From: Patescibacteria group bacterium
Lineage (GTDB): Bacteria; Patescibacteriota; Saccharimonadia; Saccharimonadales; UBA4665
Direction: 5' to 3'
Length of the DNA stretch: 64,000 nucleotides
Assembly (NCBI GenBank): GCA_030271625.1
Contig: JARXKN010000001.1
Span: forward strand, 248,001-312,000
The position numbers were made by a program, and so were the translations under genes. The notes under the pieces are model-generated. The model did no database searches, had not been told where the DNA came from, and saw only the letters and a program-made list of their open reading frames with translations. Of the stretch, positions 1-9,149 are shown in pieces. Position 1 is the first letter of the stretch. Each line of letters begins with the position of its first letter.

Positions 1-152
1 AACAGGCGATAACTGGCTATGGAAAAGCCGACAAAAAACAGATGCAAGAGATGGTGCGGGTTATTCTGCAGCTTAAAGAAATACCCAAGCCAGACGACGC
101 AGCTGACGCGCTTGCCGCCGCCATAACGTACAGTATGACGGTCCGGACTTAA
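1..152 (+). CDS. ruvC: RuvC Holliday junction resolvase, C-terminal end (partial)
   Basis: The reading frame starting at base 3 gives the last 49 residues of RuvC. The typical end is visible: a [10 protein letters not shown] segment, then the P-D-D-A-A-D-A-L-A helix that carries the last acidic catalytic residue of the family. RuvC cuts four-way DNA junctions. The N-terminal part lies outside the window. ruvA and ruvB follow downstream, which supports the call. The TAA stop (150-152) shares the four bases TTAA with the stop of the convergent MOSC gene. Confidence 0.93.
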   Translation, partial: QAITGYGKADKKQMQEMVRVILQLKEIPKPDDAADALAAAITYSMTVRT

Positions 153-1021
153 GGTAGACGAATATTCGGTTTAGAGCTACGCAAACTGACCGTTACCAGC
201 TGGCCAAGAGCTAGCTGGCTAGCTGGTTGATAAACATGTACTAGATTTTGACCAAAGAAATCACCACGGGTACTGCTGTATCTATCGATACCGTGCCTGG
301 TGGCGCGCAGCGCTTTTGTTACGCTCCGGTCAGAGTCGCGTTGGCCGGTTTGTTGGTCCACATCCGGAACTGCACAGCGGGCGCAGGCTCTAACAATGTA
401 AGCCCGCAAGTTACCGATAGTTAGGGTACGCCAGCGGTCCTCGGCATAAGGTTCTAGACTATCACCATCAATAACAATGTTGGCTCGGAAACGGTCTATG
501 CCAACCGGCGCTTCTAGATTACTATTTAGTTTCGCTAACGAAGCCTTAGAGGTTAGTAGCATTGGAAAGCCATCAGCAAAACCAAGGCTGGCTGCTGCGC
601 CGTAGCGACGGTATTTTTCGTTGACGGGGCGGGGCTGCTCCGTCCGTAACAGACTGACTTGAATTCCTAGATAATCACTAAAGAAACTATTAGCTTCGGC
701 TGATTGGGTGCGGCCAGTGCCAGCTTTGTTAAAGAATTCAACCGACTGCTCGGCTTGGCCCGTAGAGTGAGAGGACTCTAAAGCAACACTGACTGACCCG
801 AAGCTTGGTATGGTAGCAGTCAGCTCGCTGTCGCTGATGGCTGGCTGCACGACCGCCAGCTCTGGGTAGCGCCGTTGGCTAATAAAGCTGCCTCGGTGAT
901 CAACTAACAGCCATTCGCGGTCGTAGGCTAATCCCCGTTCGGTAACGGACACAGATTCATGGGATAGGCTGCCACAGCCCTTAATTGGGTAGCTGTGTAG
1001 CTCGGCAACATGTGTACTCAT
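149..1021 (-). CDS. MOSC domain protein with N-terminal beta-barrel
   Basis: A 290-residue protein with a MOSC N-terminal beta-barrel (about residues 4-85; it opens with the typical L-x-x-Y-P-I-K-G) and a MOSC domain (about 140-285). The cysteine pair in C-A-R-C (near 212 and 215) includes the conserved Cys expected in MOSC proteins. MOSC proteins handle sulfur or molybdenum-cofactor chemistry; in eukaryotic mARC they reduce N-hydroxylated compounds. The substrate here is unknown, and no molybdopterin genes are seen nearby. The gene sits between ruvC and ruvA on the opposite strand. Start chosen because a TATGAT box ends 8 bases upstream. Confidence 0.82.
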   Translation of the reverse strand: MSTHVAELHSYPIKGCGSLSHESVSVTERGLAYDREWLLVDHRGSFISQRRYPELAVVQPAISDSELTATIPSFGSVSVALESSHSTGQAEQSVEFFNKAGTGRTQSAEANSFFSDYLGIQVSLLRTEQPRPVNEKYRRYGAAASLGFADGFPMLLTSKASLAKLNSNLEAPVGIDRFRANIVIDGDSLEPYAEDRWRTLTIGNLRAYIVRACARCAVPDVDQQTGQRDSDRSVTKALRATRHGIDRYSSTRGDFFGQNLVHVYQPASQLALGQLVTVSLRSSKPNIRLP

Positions 1022-1029
1022 CGATAATC

Positions 1030-1035
1030 ATCATA
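1030..1035 (-). promoter_or_regulatory. -10 box for the MOSC gene (leaderless type)
   Basis: TATGAT on the minus strand, 8 bases before the ATG at 1021, with no Shine-Dalgarno sequence between. Transcription would start at or next to the start codon. Confidence 0.55.
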
Positions 1036-1056
1036 GCACGCACCTAAAGCGGCCTG

Positions 1057-1062
1057 TATACT
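1057..1062 (+). promoter_or_regulatory. -10 box for ruvA (leaderless type)
   Basis: TATACT followed by six bases and the ruvA ATG at 1069. No Shine-Dalgarno sequence fits, so ruvA is probably read from a leaderless transcript separate from ruvC. Confidence 0.55.
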
Positions 1063-1068
1063 GGGAAC

Positions 1069-1653
1069 ATGATCGCTATCTTATCAGGCACCGTCTTAGA
1101 AAAAACCGCTACAGAAGTTATCCTTGATGTGCACGGCGTCGGCTACGGTTTATACGTTACAACTGAAGATTATGGACGCCTTAACGCCACTGATACCACC
1201 AGGGTCTATGTCTATGAGCACATCCGCGAGCAGTCACACGACCTGTTTGGGTTTTTAACCCGCGATACGAAGAATTTATTTGAGCAGTTGTTGGGCGTAA
1301 ATGGTGTCGGGCCAAAAATGGCACTCAATATTTTAAGCGTTGGCACCAGCAGTGAGGTGCGCGTCGCCATAGCAGGCGGTGATGTCAAAACTATTCAGCG
1401 CGCTAACGGGGTGGGTAAAAAAGTCGCCGAACGGGTAGTTGTAGAACTAAAAGACAAAGTCGGCTTGGTGGGCGTCGACCTGCAGGCCACCGGCTTATTA
1501 CAAGGTGAAGGTTTGCTATTGCAAGATGAAGCCGTCGAGGCCCTGGTGGCATTAGGCTACACGGCACCAGATGCCGCCAAAGCGCTTCAGTCTATTGACC
1601 CATTATTGCCGACTGCGGAGCGTATTACCCAGGCTCTAAAAGGCGGTAACTAG
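1069..1653 (+). CDS. ruvA: RuvA, Holliday junction DNA helicase subunit
   Basis: A 194-residue protein, normal for RuvA. It has an N-terminal OB fold (about 1-64), a helix-hairpin-helix domain with G-V-N-G-V-G-P-K and a second G-V-G-K-K-A-E-like hairpin (about 70-140), and a C-terminal domain III (about 147-194) that contacts RuvB. RuvA binds four-way junctions as a tetramer and loads the RuvB motor. It is followed with no gap by an aldo/keto reductase and then ruvB. Confidence 0.96.
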   Translation: MIAILSGTVLEKTATEVILDVHGVGYGLYVTTEDYGRLNATDTTRVYVYEHIREQSHDLFGFLTRDTKNLFEQLLGVNGVGPKMALNILSVGTSSEVRVAIAGGDVKTIQRANGVGKKVAERVVVELKDKVGLVGVDLQATGLLQGEGLLLQDEAVEALVALGYTAPDAAKALQSIDPLLPTAERITQALKGGN

Positions 1654-2469
1654 GTGGCCGTACCAACAATTACTTTAGGTAACTATCAGATTCCACAGGT
1701 TGGCCTAGGGGTTTGGCAGGTCGAAAATAGCGAGCAGTTTCAGACCGCCTTTACGGCTGCTGTTGGCGCTGGTTATCGTCATTTTGATTCCGCCCAAGTC
1801 TATAAAAACGAGCAGATGCTCGGCGACGCCTGGGTAGCTAGTGGCCTTAAACGCGAAGAACTATTCTTAACCACCAAAGTCTGGCTCGATAACTTTCCGG
1901 CCAGTCGATTAAAACGTAGCGTCGATGAATCACTCCAAAAATTACAGACGGAATATATCGATTTACTGCTGCTTCACTTTCCAGTAACCGGCCTCCGCAA
2001 GGGCGCCTGGAAAGCCCTGGAAGCCGTGAAAGCCAGCGGCAAGGTACGTAACATCGGGGTCAGTAACTACACTATCCGCCATTTAGAAGGTATGAAGAAG
2101 TACGCCACAGAAATGCCGGTCATTAACCAGGTCGAGCTGCATGTCTTTCTGCAGCAACCGGAGCTCGTTGATTACTGTCGCGAAAATGGCATTGTGCTGG
2201 AGGCTTACTCGCCTTTAGCTCATGGCAAAGATATGAAGAATGAAATTGTTCAGCAGCTGGCAGATAAGTATGGCAAGTCTTACGCGCAGATTATGCTGCG
2301 CTGGTGTATAGAAGAGGGAATGGTAGTGTTGCCAAAATCCGTCACGCCCAGCCGCATTGAAGAAAATATCGCCTTATTTGATTTTGCGTTATCGAGTGAA
2401 GATTTGCAGACGCTTAAAACTTGCGACCGCAATTTACGGACCTGTTGGAGCCCGGTTCGCGTTCCGTAG
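1654..2469 (+). CDS. Aldo/keto reductase family oxidoreductase
   Basis: A 271-residue protein starting with GTG directly after the ruvA TAG stop, so translation is probably coupled. All four AKR catalytic positions are visible: Asp in F-D-S-A-Q, Tyr in V-Y-K-N-E, Lys in T-T-K-V-W and His in L-L-H-F-P. The N-terminal G-L-G-V-W-Q and the later G-V-S-N-Y are also typical. It is close to the 2,5-diketo-gluconate reductase/YvgN type and would reduce carbonyl compounds with NADPH. The substrate cannot be told. Its place between ruvA and ruvB has no obvious functional reason. Confidence 0.9.
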   Translation: MAVPTITLGNYQIPQVGLGVWQVENSEQFQTAFTAAVGAGYRHFDSAQVYKNEQMLGDAWVASGLKREELFLTTKVWLDNFPASRLKRSVDESLQKLQTEYIDLLLLHFPVTGLRKGAWKALEAVKASGKVRNIGVSNYTIRHLEGMKKYATEMPVINQVELHVFLQQPELVDYCRENGIVLEAYSPLAHGKDMKNEIVQQLADKYGKSYAQIMLRWCIEEGMVVLPKSVTPSRIEENIALFDFALSSEDLQTLKTCDRNLRTCWSPVRVP

Positions 2470-2514
2470 TCGTCACAGTAAGTAGTACAACGTAAGCATT
2501 TTAGCGTTCTAGGC

Positions 2515-2520
2515 TATAAT
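2515..2520 (+). promoter_or_regulatory. -10 box for ruvB (leaderless type)
   Basis: A perfect TATAAT ending 8 bases before the ruvB ATG (2529). No Shine-Dalgarno sequence lies between. Confidence 0.6.
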
Positions 2521-2528
2521 GTTATGTA

Positions 2529-3554
2529 ATGATTGATCGCATAGTGAACACCGGTGCCGAGCCAACCGACCCGGTCGAGGTGGAACTAGAAGTTACGCTC
2601 CGTCCTCAGGACTTTTCGAGCTACATCGGCCAAGAGCGCCTTAAGCAAAATCTACAGCTAGCCATTAGTGCTGCCAAAAAACGTGATGAGCCGATGGACC
2701 ACGTACTGTTATACGGGCCACCCGGTCTTGGGAAGACGACCATGGCCAGCGTTATTGCCAATGAAATGGGTGCCCAGATTCGGATTACTAGTGGCCCAGC
2801 CATCGAGCGAGCTGGTGATTTGGCTAGTTTGCTGACCAACCTACAGGATGGCGACATCTTGTTCATCGATGAAATTCACCGCCTAAATCGCACCGTTGAA
2901 GAGGTGTTATACAGCGCCATGGAAGACTTTAAGCTCGATATCATGCTGGGCAAAGGGCCCAGTGCTCGCAGCCTGCGTTTAGACCTGCCTAAGTTCACAA
3001 TTATTGGTGCCACCACTCGCGCCGGTGCCCTAGCGGGGCCGTTACGAGACCGCTTTGGTCACATCCATCGTCTAGAATTCTACACACCGAGTGAAGTACA
3101 GCAAATTATTGAACGGGCGGCTGGAATTTTAGAAGTTAAAATTGATAGGGCAGCCGCCGGCGAACTAGCCACCAGGGCGCGCTTAACGCCTCGAATCGCT
3201 AACCGATTATTAAAACGTGTCCGTGACTACGCCGACGTCAATGGCGATGGCATTATCGATACCGTCATTAGCAGCCAAGCCTTGCAACTACTAGAAATTG
3301 ACGAACTTGGCCTGGATCCGGCCGATCGGATGTTATTAGCGGCCATTATCGATAGCTATAACGGTGGCCCGGTAGGGGTTGAAACGCTAGCCGCCCTAAC
3401 AGCCGAAGAGCGCACCACCATCGAAGACTTTATAGAGCCGTATCTGATGCAGATAGGGTTGTTAGAACGCACACCACGGGGCCGACGGGTTACGTCTAAG
3501 ACATACAAGCACCTTGGTAAGACCATGCCAGCTGCCACTGAAAGCTTGCTATAA
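2529..3554 (+). CDS. ruvB: RuvB, Holliday junction branch migration ATPase
   Basis: A 341-residue AAA+ protein of the usual RuvB length. Walker A is G-P-P-G-L-G-K-T at 63-70, Walker B is D-E-I-H-R near 115-120, and sensor/arginine-finger sequences follow (G-A-T-T-R-A-G, L-R-D-R-F-G). The C-terminal winged helix includes R-T-P-R-G-R. RuvB forms the hexameric rings that pull DNA through the RuvA-bound junction. Its own leaderless-type promoter suggests it is not only read through from ruvA. Confidence 0.97.
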   Translation: MIDRIVNTGAEPTDPVEVELEVTLRPQDFSSYIGQERLKQNLQLAISAAKKRDEPMDHVLLYGPPGLGKTTMASVIANEMGAQIRITSGPAIERAGDLASLLTNLQDGDILFIDEIHRLNRTVEEVLYSAMEDFKLDIMLGKGPSARSLRLDLPKFTIIGATTRAGALAGPLRDRFGHIHRLEFYTPSEVQQIIERAAGILEVKIDRAAAGELATRARLTPRIANRLLKRVRDYADVNGDGIIDTVISSQALQLLEIDELGLDPADRMLLAAIIDSYNGGPVGVETLAALTAEERTTIEDFIEPYLMQIGLLERTPRGRRVTSKTYKHLGKTMPAATESLL

Positions 3555-3555
3555 T
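3550..3555 (+). promoter_or_regulatory. -10 box overlapping the ruvB stop codon
   Basis: A perfect TATAAT whose TAA is the ruvB stop (3552-3554). Six bases later comes ATG 3562 of the PH-domain gene. This fixes the start of that gene at 3562 instead of an in-frame upstream start at 3514. Confidence 0.6.
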
Positions 3556-3561
3556 AGCTGC

Positions 3562-4218
3562 ATGAATCCTCAAAACCAACCCGTAAACATCAATAACCCC
3601 CTTAAAGCCATGCAGACTGGCGAAACTGAAATCTTTGAAGTAAAACGACATCCTTTCGGTATTCTGACGACCTACATTGGTACCGCCTTCATTTTGTTGG
3701 TGTTTGCAATTCTAATCTATGGTCTTGGACCGGTCATACTGCCAAGCTATCACGATCAAGTTATCCGCTTCGGTTCGTTACTATTTTTGATAATGCTAAT
3801 CTTTGCTTTAGTGATTGTCGGTGTGGCCCATATTGTTTACTGGGGTAATCGTTGGATTTTAACATCTGATAGCCTGACCCAAGTGACGCAGTTCAGCCTG
3901 TTTAACAAGCAAAGCAGCCAGCTCAGCCTCGCCAATCTAGAAGACGTTACTGCTCAGACCAATGGCATCTTAGCTAAGATGTTTAACTTCGGGATTCTTA
4001 AAGCCGAAACTGCCGGTGAGCACAGTAAGTTTACCTTTATTTATTGCCCCAACCCCGAGAAATATGCTCAGCTGATTCTCCTGGCCCGAGAGCAATTTGA
4101 GCAGGGACTGCGTAATGAATCTGAGCCGACTCAAGTAGCAGCGCCAGTAGCGCCGCAGCCAGTGCAGCCGCCGGCACAGCAACCACCGGTGCCACCGGCC
4201 ATGCCTCCCACCGTCTAG
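3562..4218 (+). CDS. PH domain-containing membrane protein
   Basis: A 218-residue protein. Two hydrophobic segments (about 32-58 and 73-95) are followed by a bacterial PH-like (bPH2/YdbS-type) domain around residues 96-180, and then a tail rich in Pro, Gln, Val and Ala. The N-G-I-L-A-K-M-F-N-F-G-I-L stretch is typical of these domains. The function is unknown; family members sit in the membrane and may act in protein quality control or signalling. It ends 7 bases before the convergent pilus locus. Confidence 0.75.
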   Translation: MNPQNQPVNINNPLKAMQTGETEIFEVKRHPFGILTTYIGTAFILLVFAILIYGLGPVILPSYHDQVIRFGSLLFLIMLIFALVIVGVAHIVYWGNRWILTSDSLTQVTQFSLFNKQSSQLSLANLEDVTAQTNGILAKMFNFGILKAETAGEHSKFTFIYCPNPEKYAQLILLAREQFEQGLRNESEPTQVAAPVAPQPVQPPAQQPPVPPAMPPTV

Positions 4219-4225
4219 CGGTTAT

Positions 4226-4531
4226 TTAGTTTTCTTGGAACGGATTGTCGCGAGCTTCATTAAAGAGAGTTTTAACGCTGACACTATTGTCTTGCAGCTG
4301 CTGCAGCTGCAGAATAACTTGCTTATCAATCTTGGTTGACTTAATAGGCCGGCTTTCAGCACTAATCTGATCTGCCGTTGGTTGGGCATTGGCCAGCGAA
4401 CTGATAGTCAGCACAATATAGCCATAGACACCCGCCACTAGCAGTACAAAGATAATTAACTTGTAGCGTACGAGCACGCTGACGGTCTCGTTTACAGAAT
4501 TTGAAACTTTAGGTGGTAGTATATTTTTCAT
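4226..4531 (-). CDS. Small membrane protein in the PilP position of the pilus operon
   Basis: A 101-residue protein with one transmembrane helix at about 26-48, after a short cytoplasmic N-terminus, and a mostly polar outer part with Asn-Pro-Phe near the end. It is the last gene of the pilM-N-O series, and its ATG overlaps the pilO TGA. In diderm systems PilP comes here and links PilO to the secretin. No secretin gene is seen and this protein is not recognisable as PilP. I infer an accessory alignment-complex protein. Confidence 0.7.
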   Translation of the reverse strand: MKNILPPKVSNSVNETVSVLVRYKLIIFVLLVAGVYGYIVLTISSLANAQPTADQISAESRPIKSTKIDKQVILQLQQLQDNSVSVKTLFNEARDNPFQEN

Positions 4532-5181
4532 GGTTTGATGTAACTGTTTAAGCTTAACGTAAAGGAAAACCGATTGGCAACAGTCGTATCGGGAACGATG
4601 TTAACAGCAGTAACCTCGGCAGTTAAGCGATTATTTTCCAGGGTCGATAAGAAATTTATAAATTGGCTATAACCGACTGGTTGGGTGGAGTCGCTCGCCA
4701 CATTAATCTGTAGGACGTAGACGCCAGGACTACCGGCCACCGGGGTTAATTGCGATAGATCGGCGCTACCGATATTAACTTTTGCTGGCGTGCCCCCAAG
4801 CGTCGGTTTAGCGGCTGTAGGGCCAGCCGCGCCAGCTGGACTGGTTCCCAGGGTCGAGGAAGGAAACGAAATTGAACCCAGCATAATTGAATTATCAGTG
4901 GCTAACTTAACAATTTGCCGGACCGTTTCGGCCTGGTTTTTATTTTCTGGAACGACAACTTTGGCGATGTCGTATAACGGCGTGTAGGTAGCAATATCTT
5001 TTTTAGCCTGCACTAAGCTGGTCTGTTGCATGGTATAGCCCTGTAATTTGGCCTTCAAATCTACGAGTTCGGCTGACTTGGCGGCTAGGACGTTTTTAGA
5101 GCTGTAGGCGCCACCGACAATTGCAAGCACTAACAGACTAACAATGCCGAGCATTACGAAGTAAACGCGCTTACTGTTCAC
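4528..5181 (-). CDS. pilO: PilO-like type IV pilus alignment protein
   Basis: A 217-residue bitopic protein: short N-terminus, transmembrane helix at about 7-27, a coiled-coil stretch (about 28-70), and an extracellular PilO-like ferredoxin-fold domain with a Gly/Pro/Ala-rich insert near 110-135. It starts with GTG, overlapping the TGA of pilN. PilO pairs with PilN and links the cytoplasmic PilM ring to outer parts of the pilus machine. The call rests mainly on order and topology; sequence similarity is weak, as is usual for PilO. Confidence 0.78.
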   Translation of the reverse strand: MNSKRVYFVMLGIVSLLVLAIVGGAYSSKNVLAAKSAELVDLKAKLQGYTMQQTSLVQAKKDIATYTPLYDIAKVVVPENKNQAETVRQIVKLATDNSIMLGSISFPSSTLGTSPAGAAGPTAAKPTLGGTPAKVNIGSADLSQLTPVAGSPGVYVLQINVASDSTQPVGYSQFINFLSTLENNRLTAEVTAVNIVPDTTVANRFSFTLSLNSYIKP

Positions 5182-5780
5182 GACTTGGCTCCTTGATTAA
5201 CAAACAAGAACTGGTTGTTGCCGTTAAACAGGGCTCGTAAGGTAACAGTACAGGGGTAAACTACCGCCTTATCTTGTTCTTTGGGCGTCGTACAGCTGAT
5301 AGTCACAATATCGGCTTTCGCAAAAATCTTGTTAGCTGAACTGCTCAAGTTAACTTGTACCTGCGAGGCGGTGCTGTAGTCTTTGGCATTGGCATTCAAA
5401 TCAAGGCCGCCAGTGGTACGATTGATGTTTAAACCGGCCAAGATTGAGCCCGGTGGCATGGCGGCGCCAATTTGGGTAATCAGCTTCGAAAACAAAACTT
5501 CACTGCCTAACACCTGAGTAGCTAACCGCAGACTGCTACTAATGTCTTTTACCTTCTGTTCGGTTTCGGTCAGTTTATCCTTGTCGAGGGTGGCTTTAGC
5601 GTCAGCTACCTGATGATGATAACTGTTAACTTGTTGCTGCAAATCGAGCAGGCCAAAGGTAACTAAGGCTCCAACACCAACTAACACTAAGCTAAGGGCA
5701 ATTAACCAGCTACGCAAGCTGACGTTACGTCGAGCGTAGCGATAACTAGCTTTGGCTTGCGGCGGCAGCAGGTTAATCAT
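5178..5780 (-). CDS. pilN: PilN-like type IV pilus assembly protein
   Basis: A 200-residue protein that begins M-I-N-L-L-P, the conserved N-terminal motif of PilN that docks into PilM. A transmembrane helix follows at about 27-48, then a coiled coil (50-90) and a periplasmic-type domain. Its start ATG overlaps the TGA of pilM, and it overlaps pilO by four bases, so pilM-N-O should be translationally coupled. Confidence 0.88.
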   Translation of the reverse strand: MINLLPPQAKASYRYARRNVSLRSWLIALSLVLVGVGALVTFGLLDLQQQVNSYHHQVADAKATLDKDKLTETEQKVKDISSSLRLATQVLGSEVLFSKLITQIGAAMPPGSILAGLNINRTTGGLDLNANAKDYSTASQVQVNLSSSANKIFAKADIVTISCTTPKEQDKAVVYPCTVTLRALFNGNNQFLFVNQGAKS

Positions 5781-6886
5781 TCTTGGATCACCTTTCGGGG
5801 ATTAGCCAGGCACAGGCCGGCTACGGTAGCGTACATTGGCTTATCAGCTTCGCTCGGTGGCTGCAGGCCCTTGTAGTTCAAATAGTGCCACGGGTTAGTG
5901 TGACGAACAGCCAAACGCAGGATATTTGTTAGATAGTCGCTTAGACCGGGCATATTGGCGCCACCACCAAGGGTAATAATCTGTTGGATAGGTCGTTCAG
6001 AGCCATAGCGCTCTTCATGGTAGCGCATCATGCGGCGGATTTCTTTAATTAATTCACCAAGGATTGGCGACAAGGCTTGGGTGATTTCGGCTTGACGACG
6101 GCTCACGCCTAGCCCGTAACGGGTTTTTATCAGACCAGCTTCTGGCTGAGTAACATTAAGCTTGTTCTGAATAATATTGGTAAAGGTTTCACCGCCGGCC
6201 TGGACCGTACCGGTTACTAAAATATGGCCATCGTAAATACTAATATCGGCTGACCGCGAGCCAAAGTCGATAATTACTGTTGGTACATCGCTTTGATCAT
6301 CTAACGAGAACAAGCGGCCCGACGAGCTAAGCGTCGGCTCGATTAAGACCGGTTCTAAACCTAATATGTGAGCGAGTTCCATGTACGAATCAACAATAGT
6401 TTTCGGCACCGCCACAGCGAACAGTTCGGTGTTTTCAGCCGTCTGCTTGGTGACTTCATAGTCGAGGTACAAATCTTCTAGCGGCATAGATACATATTGC
6501 TCGGCCTCTAGTTCAACCGCGTTCACGAGCTCGGTATTTTTTAGCTTCGGCAGCTCGAGTGAACGGGTAAATGTCCGGTAAGCGGGAATCGCTAGGGCGA
6601 CGCGATGGGTCGTGATGTTACCAATCAGGTGTTGATCAAATAAGTCACGTGCCGCTTTGGCGATAACCTCGTGCTGGATAATCACACCATCTTCAGTAGC
6701 AGTGCGGTCAAAGGTCGTAAAGCCGTAACCGATAACCTGCGGCAGCTTATCAACTTTGCCGTTAATTCGCACCGCTGGTTGACTAACCTGCATGACTTTT
6801 AACGATGACGGGCCAATATCCAGGCCAAAAACTGGCTTATCACGGAAGAAATTTGGTGTTTTTGTAGTTTTGTTCATGTTGCCCAT
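5777..6886 (-). CDS. pilM: PilM, actin-like type IV pilus ATPase
   Basis: A 369-residue protein of the FtsA/PilM actin fold. Phosphate 1 is G-L-D-I-G-P-S-S-L-K near 20-30, phosphate 2 is I-D-F-G-S-R-S-A-D near 208-216, and the adenosine motif is L-G-G-G-A-N-M-P-G near 310-318. PilM binds the N-terminus of PilN on the inner side of the membrane. The first ATG is used here; a second in-frame ATG three codons later is also possible. A TATACT box lies at 6910-6915 on the minus strand. Confidence 0.92.
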   Translation of the reverse strand: MGNMNKTTKTPNFFRDKPVFGLDIGPSSLKVMQVSQPAVRINGKVDKLPQVIGYGFTTFDRTATEDGVIIQHEVIAKAARDLFDQHLIGNITTHRVALAIPAYRTFTRSLELPKLKNTELVNAVELEAEQYVSMPLEDLYLDYEVTKQTAENTELFAVAVPKTIVDSYMELAHILGLEPVLIEPTLSSSGRLFSLDDQSDVPTVIIDFGSRSADISIYDGHILVTGTVQAGGETFTNIIQNKLNVTQPEAGLIKTRYGLGVSRRQAEITQALSPILGELIKEIRRMMRYHEERYGSERPIQQIITLGGGANMPGLSDYLTNILRLAVRHTNPWHYLNYKGLQPPSEADKPMYATVAGLCLANPRKVIQE

Positions 6887-6925
6887 CGAAACATAAGTGC
6901 TTTGACACTAGTATATCAGATAACG

Positions 6926-8356
6926 CTATAGGCGCTGATAGCGGACTGACCGCCAGGTTAGATTGATCGGGATTTGAGAAACCGGGAAGTTAACGTCCAT
7001 GTAGAGGTCGAACGGCGAACCGGAGTTGGTGGCGATATAGATGTTTTTACCTGCTATGCCACCAAGCGCCGGCTGGGCGCCAAATTTCGTTTTATCCAAA
7101 CAGATACCATTGATGGCTAACAGGTACAGGGCAGGAGCTTTGGTGGTACCACTATTAGCAATATAACCTGCGCCACCATAAGGGCAGACCGCTGTTTTTG
7201 AAGCTGGGTCGGTACCGTAAATAATAAGCGCAATTGGACCGCTGCCGGCTTTGGTCTGAATTGATCCAAAGTTTACTGCGCCTTCAATAAAGATGTATTT
7301 TAGGGTAGCGGTTGGGTTATAGAACGTTGGCGTACACTGAGAAACGGCGCACAAATTGGCCCGCAAATGAACGTTATCGTAAATGTCATATTCATCGCTA
7401 CCAAGACTGATATCGCCGCTCGTGCCACAGCTAAGGCTGATGTTGCTGCCAGTATCTGGATAGTGAGTTTGCTTACCGGTAGTTAATTGCGGAATCTTAT
7501 GCGGCGTTGATCCGCTACTCCAGTCGTTACAACCAGTCGGTGAGTTACCATAGGTGTTATCCATATAGTTTGCCCAAGGTAGATAAATTGATTGTACGGT
7601 CGAGACATTACCGGTATTGGCTTGAACATTAAAGTTGGCGTTACTGAAGTTACCCGGTGGCGTTAAACAGTTATTGTAGGCCAAGGTAAGGTTGGTTTTG
7701 GTCTGACCAGAAGTAGAAAAGCTGCTTGGCTTTAGGAGCGTACCACTGCTGCCGAGCGAGCAGTTGGTGGCCCCGGTGTTCTTACCGGCAACCGTAATAT
7801 TCTCGGCAGTTAAGTTGGTGGTTGATTTAACCATACTAATATAGCCGTTTACGTAGATGTCTTTGGCATTAACATTCTTTACACTACTGTCGATGGCTAA
7901 AATGTTACGACTCACTAACGAGGCGGCGGTGGTAGTAGAACTCTGTTGAGCCGTGACGCGTATCTTTCTGACGAATTTTGGCGTGGCGGCTGAAGCCGGG
8001 GTATAGATATTGCCGGTAGCCGTTATCTGGCGCTCAATGCCACTACTGCCTGCCGCCACAGACACGGTGTAGGTAGCTTTAAAATTACTAGCTGTTAAGA
8101 CGGTAACGGGGCTAGATGTCCCGGTGTAAGCTGAGTTGCCACCGTTAAGGATAGCGACGGCAGCATCAGCTCCAGATTCAGCAGCATACTGGGCTTCGAG
8201 GGTAAAGATACGACCGCGGGCCCGGTTTAGATTGGCGGCACCTAAGCTAAAAATTCCGAGCAGGATAACACTCAGAAACACCATGACACTCATGATAGAT
8301 ACCACCAGCATGCCACGGTCGTTTAGTTTTGTAGGAGCTGCTGCTTGTATAGTCAT
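6926..8356 (-). CDS. Large PilX-like pilin-related protein
   Basis: A 476-residue protein with a type IV pilin-like N-terminus: cytoplasmic leader ending in R-G (residue 15), then a hydrophobic helix (about 16-38). No Glu is seen at the usual position +5, which is common in PilX/GspK-like tip proteins. The outer part is a long Ser/Thr/Asn/Gly-rich region that looks like beta structure, with Cys pairs possibly making disulfides. It probably belongs to the tip complex or primes the pilus. It lies 4 bases after the preceding minor pilin gene. Confidence 0.72.
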   Translation of the reverse strand: MTIQAAAPTKLNDRGMLVVSIMSVMVFLSVILLGIFSLGAANLNRARGRIFTLEAQYAAESGADAAVAILNGGNSAYTGTSSPVTVLTASNFKATYTVSVAAGSSGIERQITATGNIYTPASAATPKFVRKIRVTAQQSSTTTAASLVSRNILAIDSSVKNVNAKDIYVNGYISMVKSTTNLTAENITVAGKNTGATNCSLGSSGTLLKPSSFSTSGQTKTNLTLAYNNCLTPPGNFSNANFNVQANTGNVSTVQSIYLPWANYMDNTYGNSPTGCNDWSSGSTPHKIPQLTTGKQTHYPDTGSNISLSCGTSGDISLGSDEYDIYDNVHLRANLCAVSQCTPTFYNPTATLKYIFIEGAVNFGSIQTKAGSGPIALIIYGTDPASKTAVCPYGGAGYIANSGTTKAPALYLLAINGICLDKTKFGAQPALGGIAGKNIYIATNSGSPFDLYMDVNFPVSQIPINLTWRSVRYQRL

Positions 8357-8360
8357 GCTG

Positions 8361-9149
8361 TTAATTCCTTAAAGCTACCCGGACGATAGTTTGGTTAGTA
8401 GTATCAAGTGCATTGTGCAGCTGGGCTTTGCGATAGTACTTGACGGTTAGTTCAACAATCTCGACGGCGGGGAAGTCCGGGCCAATGTAAGTTGCAGTTA
8501 CTGGGTCAGTAATGGAGGTGTAGTCGACAGCATTACCTGACCGCGAGAAGTAACGCAAGCCGACTGATGAAACATCATCGGAGATTACTGCATCGGCTGG
8601 GCAAGAACTAGTAACCTTGTTAGTCGGGCAGGAGGTCCTGGACGCGTTAGCTGCAGCACCAGTATTAGCCAGCGTTCGGACGCGCAGCTGCTTGGTGGTA
8701 CCGTCCATGTAGATAATTAAATTGTCTTCGTAGGGAATGGCGCCATTAAGAACAATGTTTTTAGAGGTGTTGATGCTCGGCTTGCGTAAATACAAAAGGG
8801 CCTTAATAGTGCCAGCAGCGCCCATGGTAGTAGTACCGGGTTTCGCATGGATTGGTACCCAGTAGGTGCCAGCGGCGATAGCCGGATCTGGTGCACCGGC
8901 GTTATTATCGGCAATATCGTTTTGGGTCACAAAGCCGTTGCCCTGACTAATCATTTTATTAAGATAGGTGCTGACGTTTAAACGGGAAACTACCGTGGCT
9001 TGATCGCCACTAAGGGTAACGGTGTTACCCCAGAAGTTAAGTGCAAAGGCGGTCACCAGAGTCATTAAACTAACGGATACCGACATAACAATTAACAGTT
9101 CGACTATGGTCACGCCTGACTGGTTCGTTCCACCAAAACGCTGCATCAC
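8361..9149 (-). CDS. PilW-like minor pilin (prepilin)
   Basis: A 262-residue prepilin. The class III signal ends in S-G, followed by V-T-I-V-E-L-L-I-V with Glu at +5, the hallmark of type IV pilins cut by PilD. Length and a disulfide-rich C-terminal half fit PilW-like minor pilins. The GTG start (9147-9149) overlaps the TGA of the preceding gene; an ATG follows at once. No prepilin peptidase gene is seen in the window. Confidence 0.85.
   Translation of the reverse strand: MMQRFGGTNQSGVTIVELLIVMSVSVSLMTLVTAFALNFWGNTVTLSGDQATVVSRLNVSTYLNKMISQGNGFVTQNDIADNNAGAPDPAIAAGTYWVPIHAKPGTTTMGAAGTIKALLYLRKPSINTSKNIVLNGAIPYEDNLIIYMDGTTKQLRVRTLANTGAAANASRTSCPTNKVTSSCPADAVISDDVSSVGLRYFSRSGNAVDYTSITDPVTATYIGPDFPAVEIVELTVKYYRKAQLHNALDTTNQTIVRVALRN

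Noticed and set aside
3514-3561. Upstream start for the PH-domain gene at 3514
   Set aside because: It lies inside ruvB and before the -10 box; ATG 3562 has the expected spacing and a normal N-terminus.
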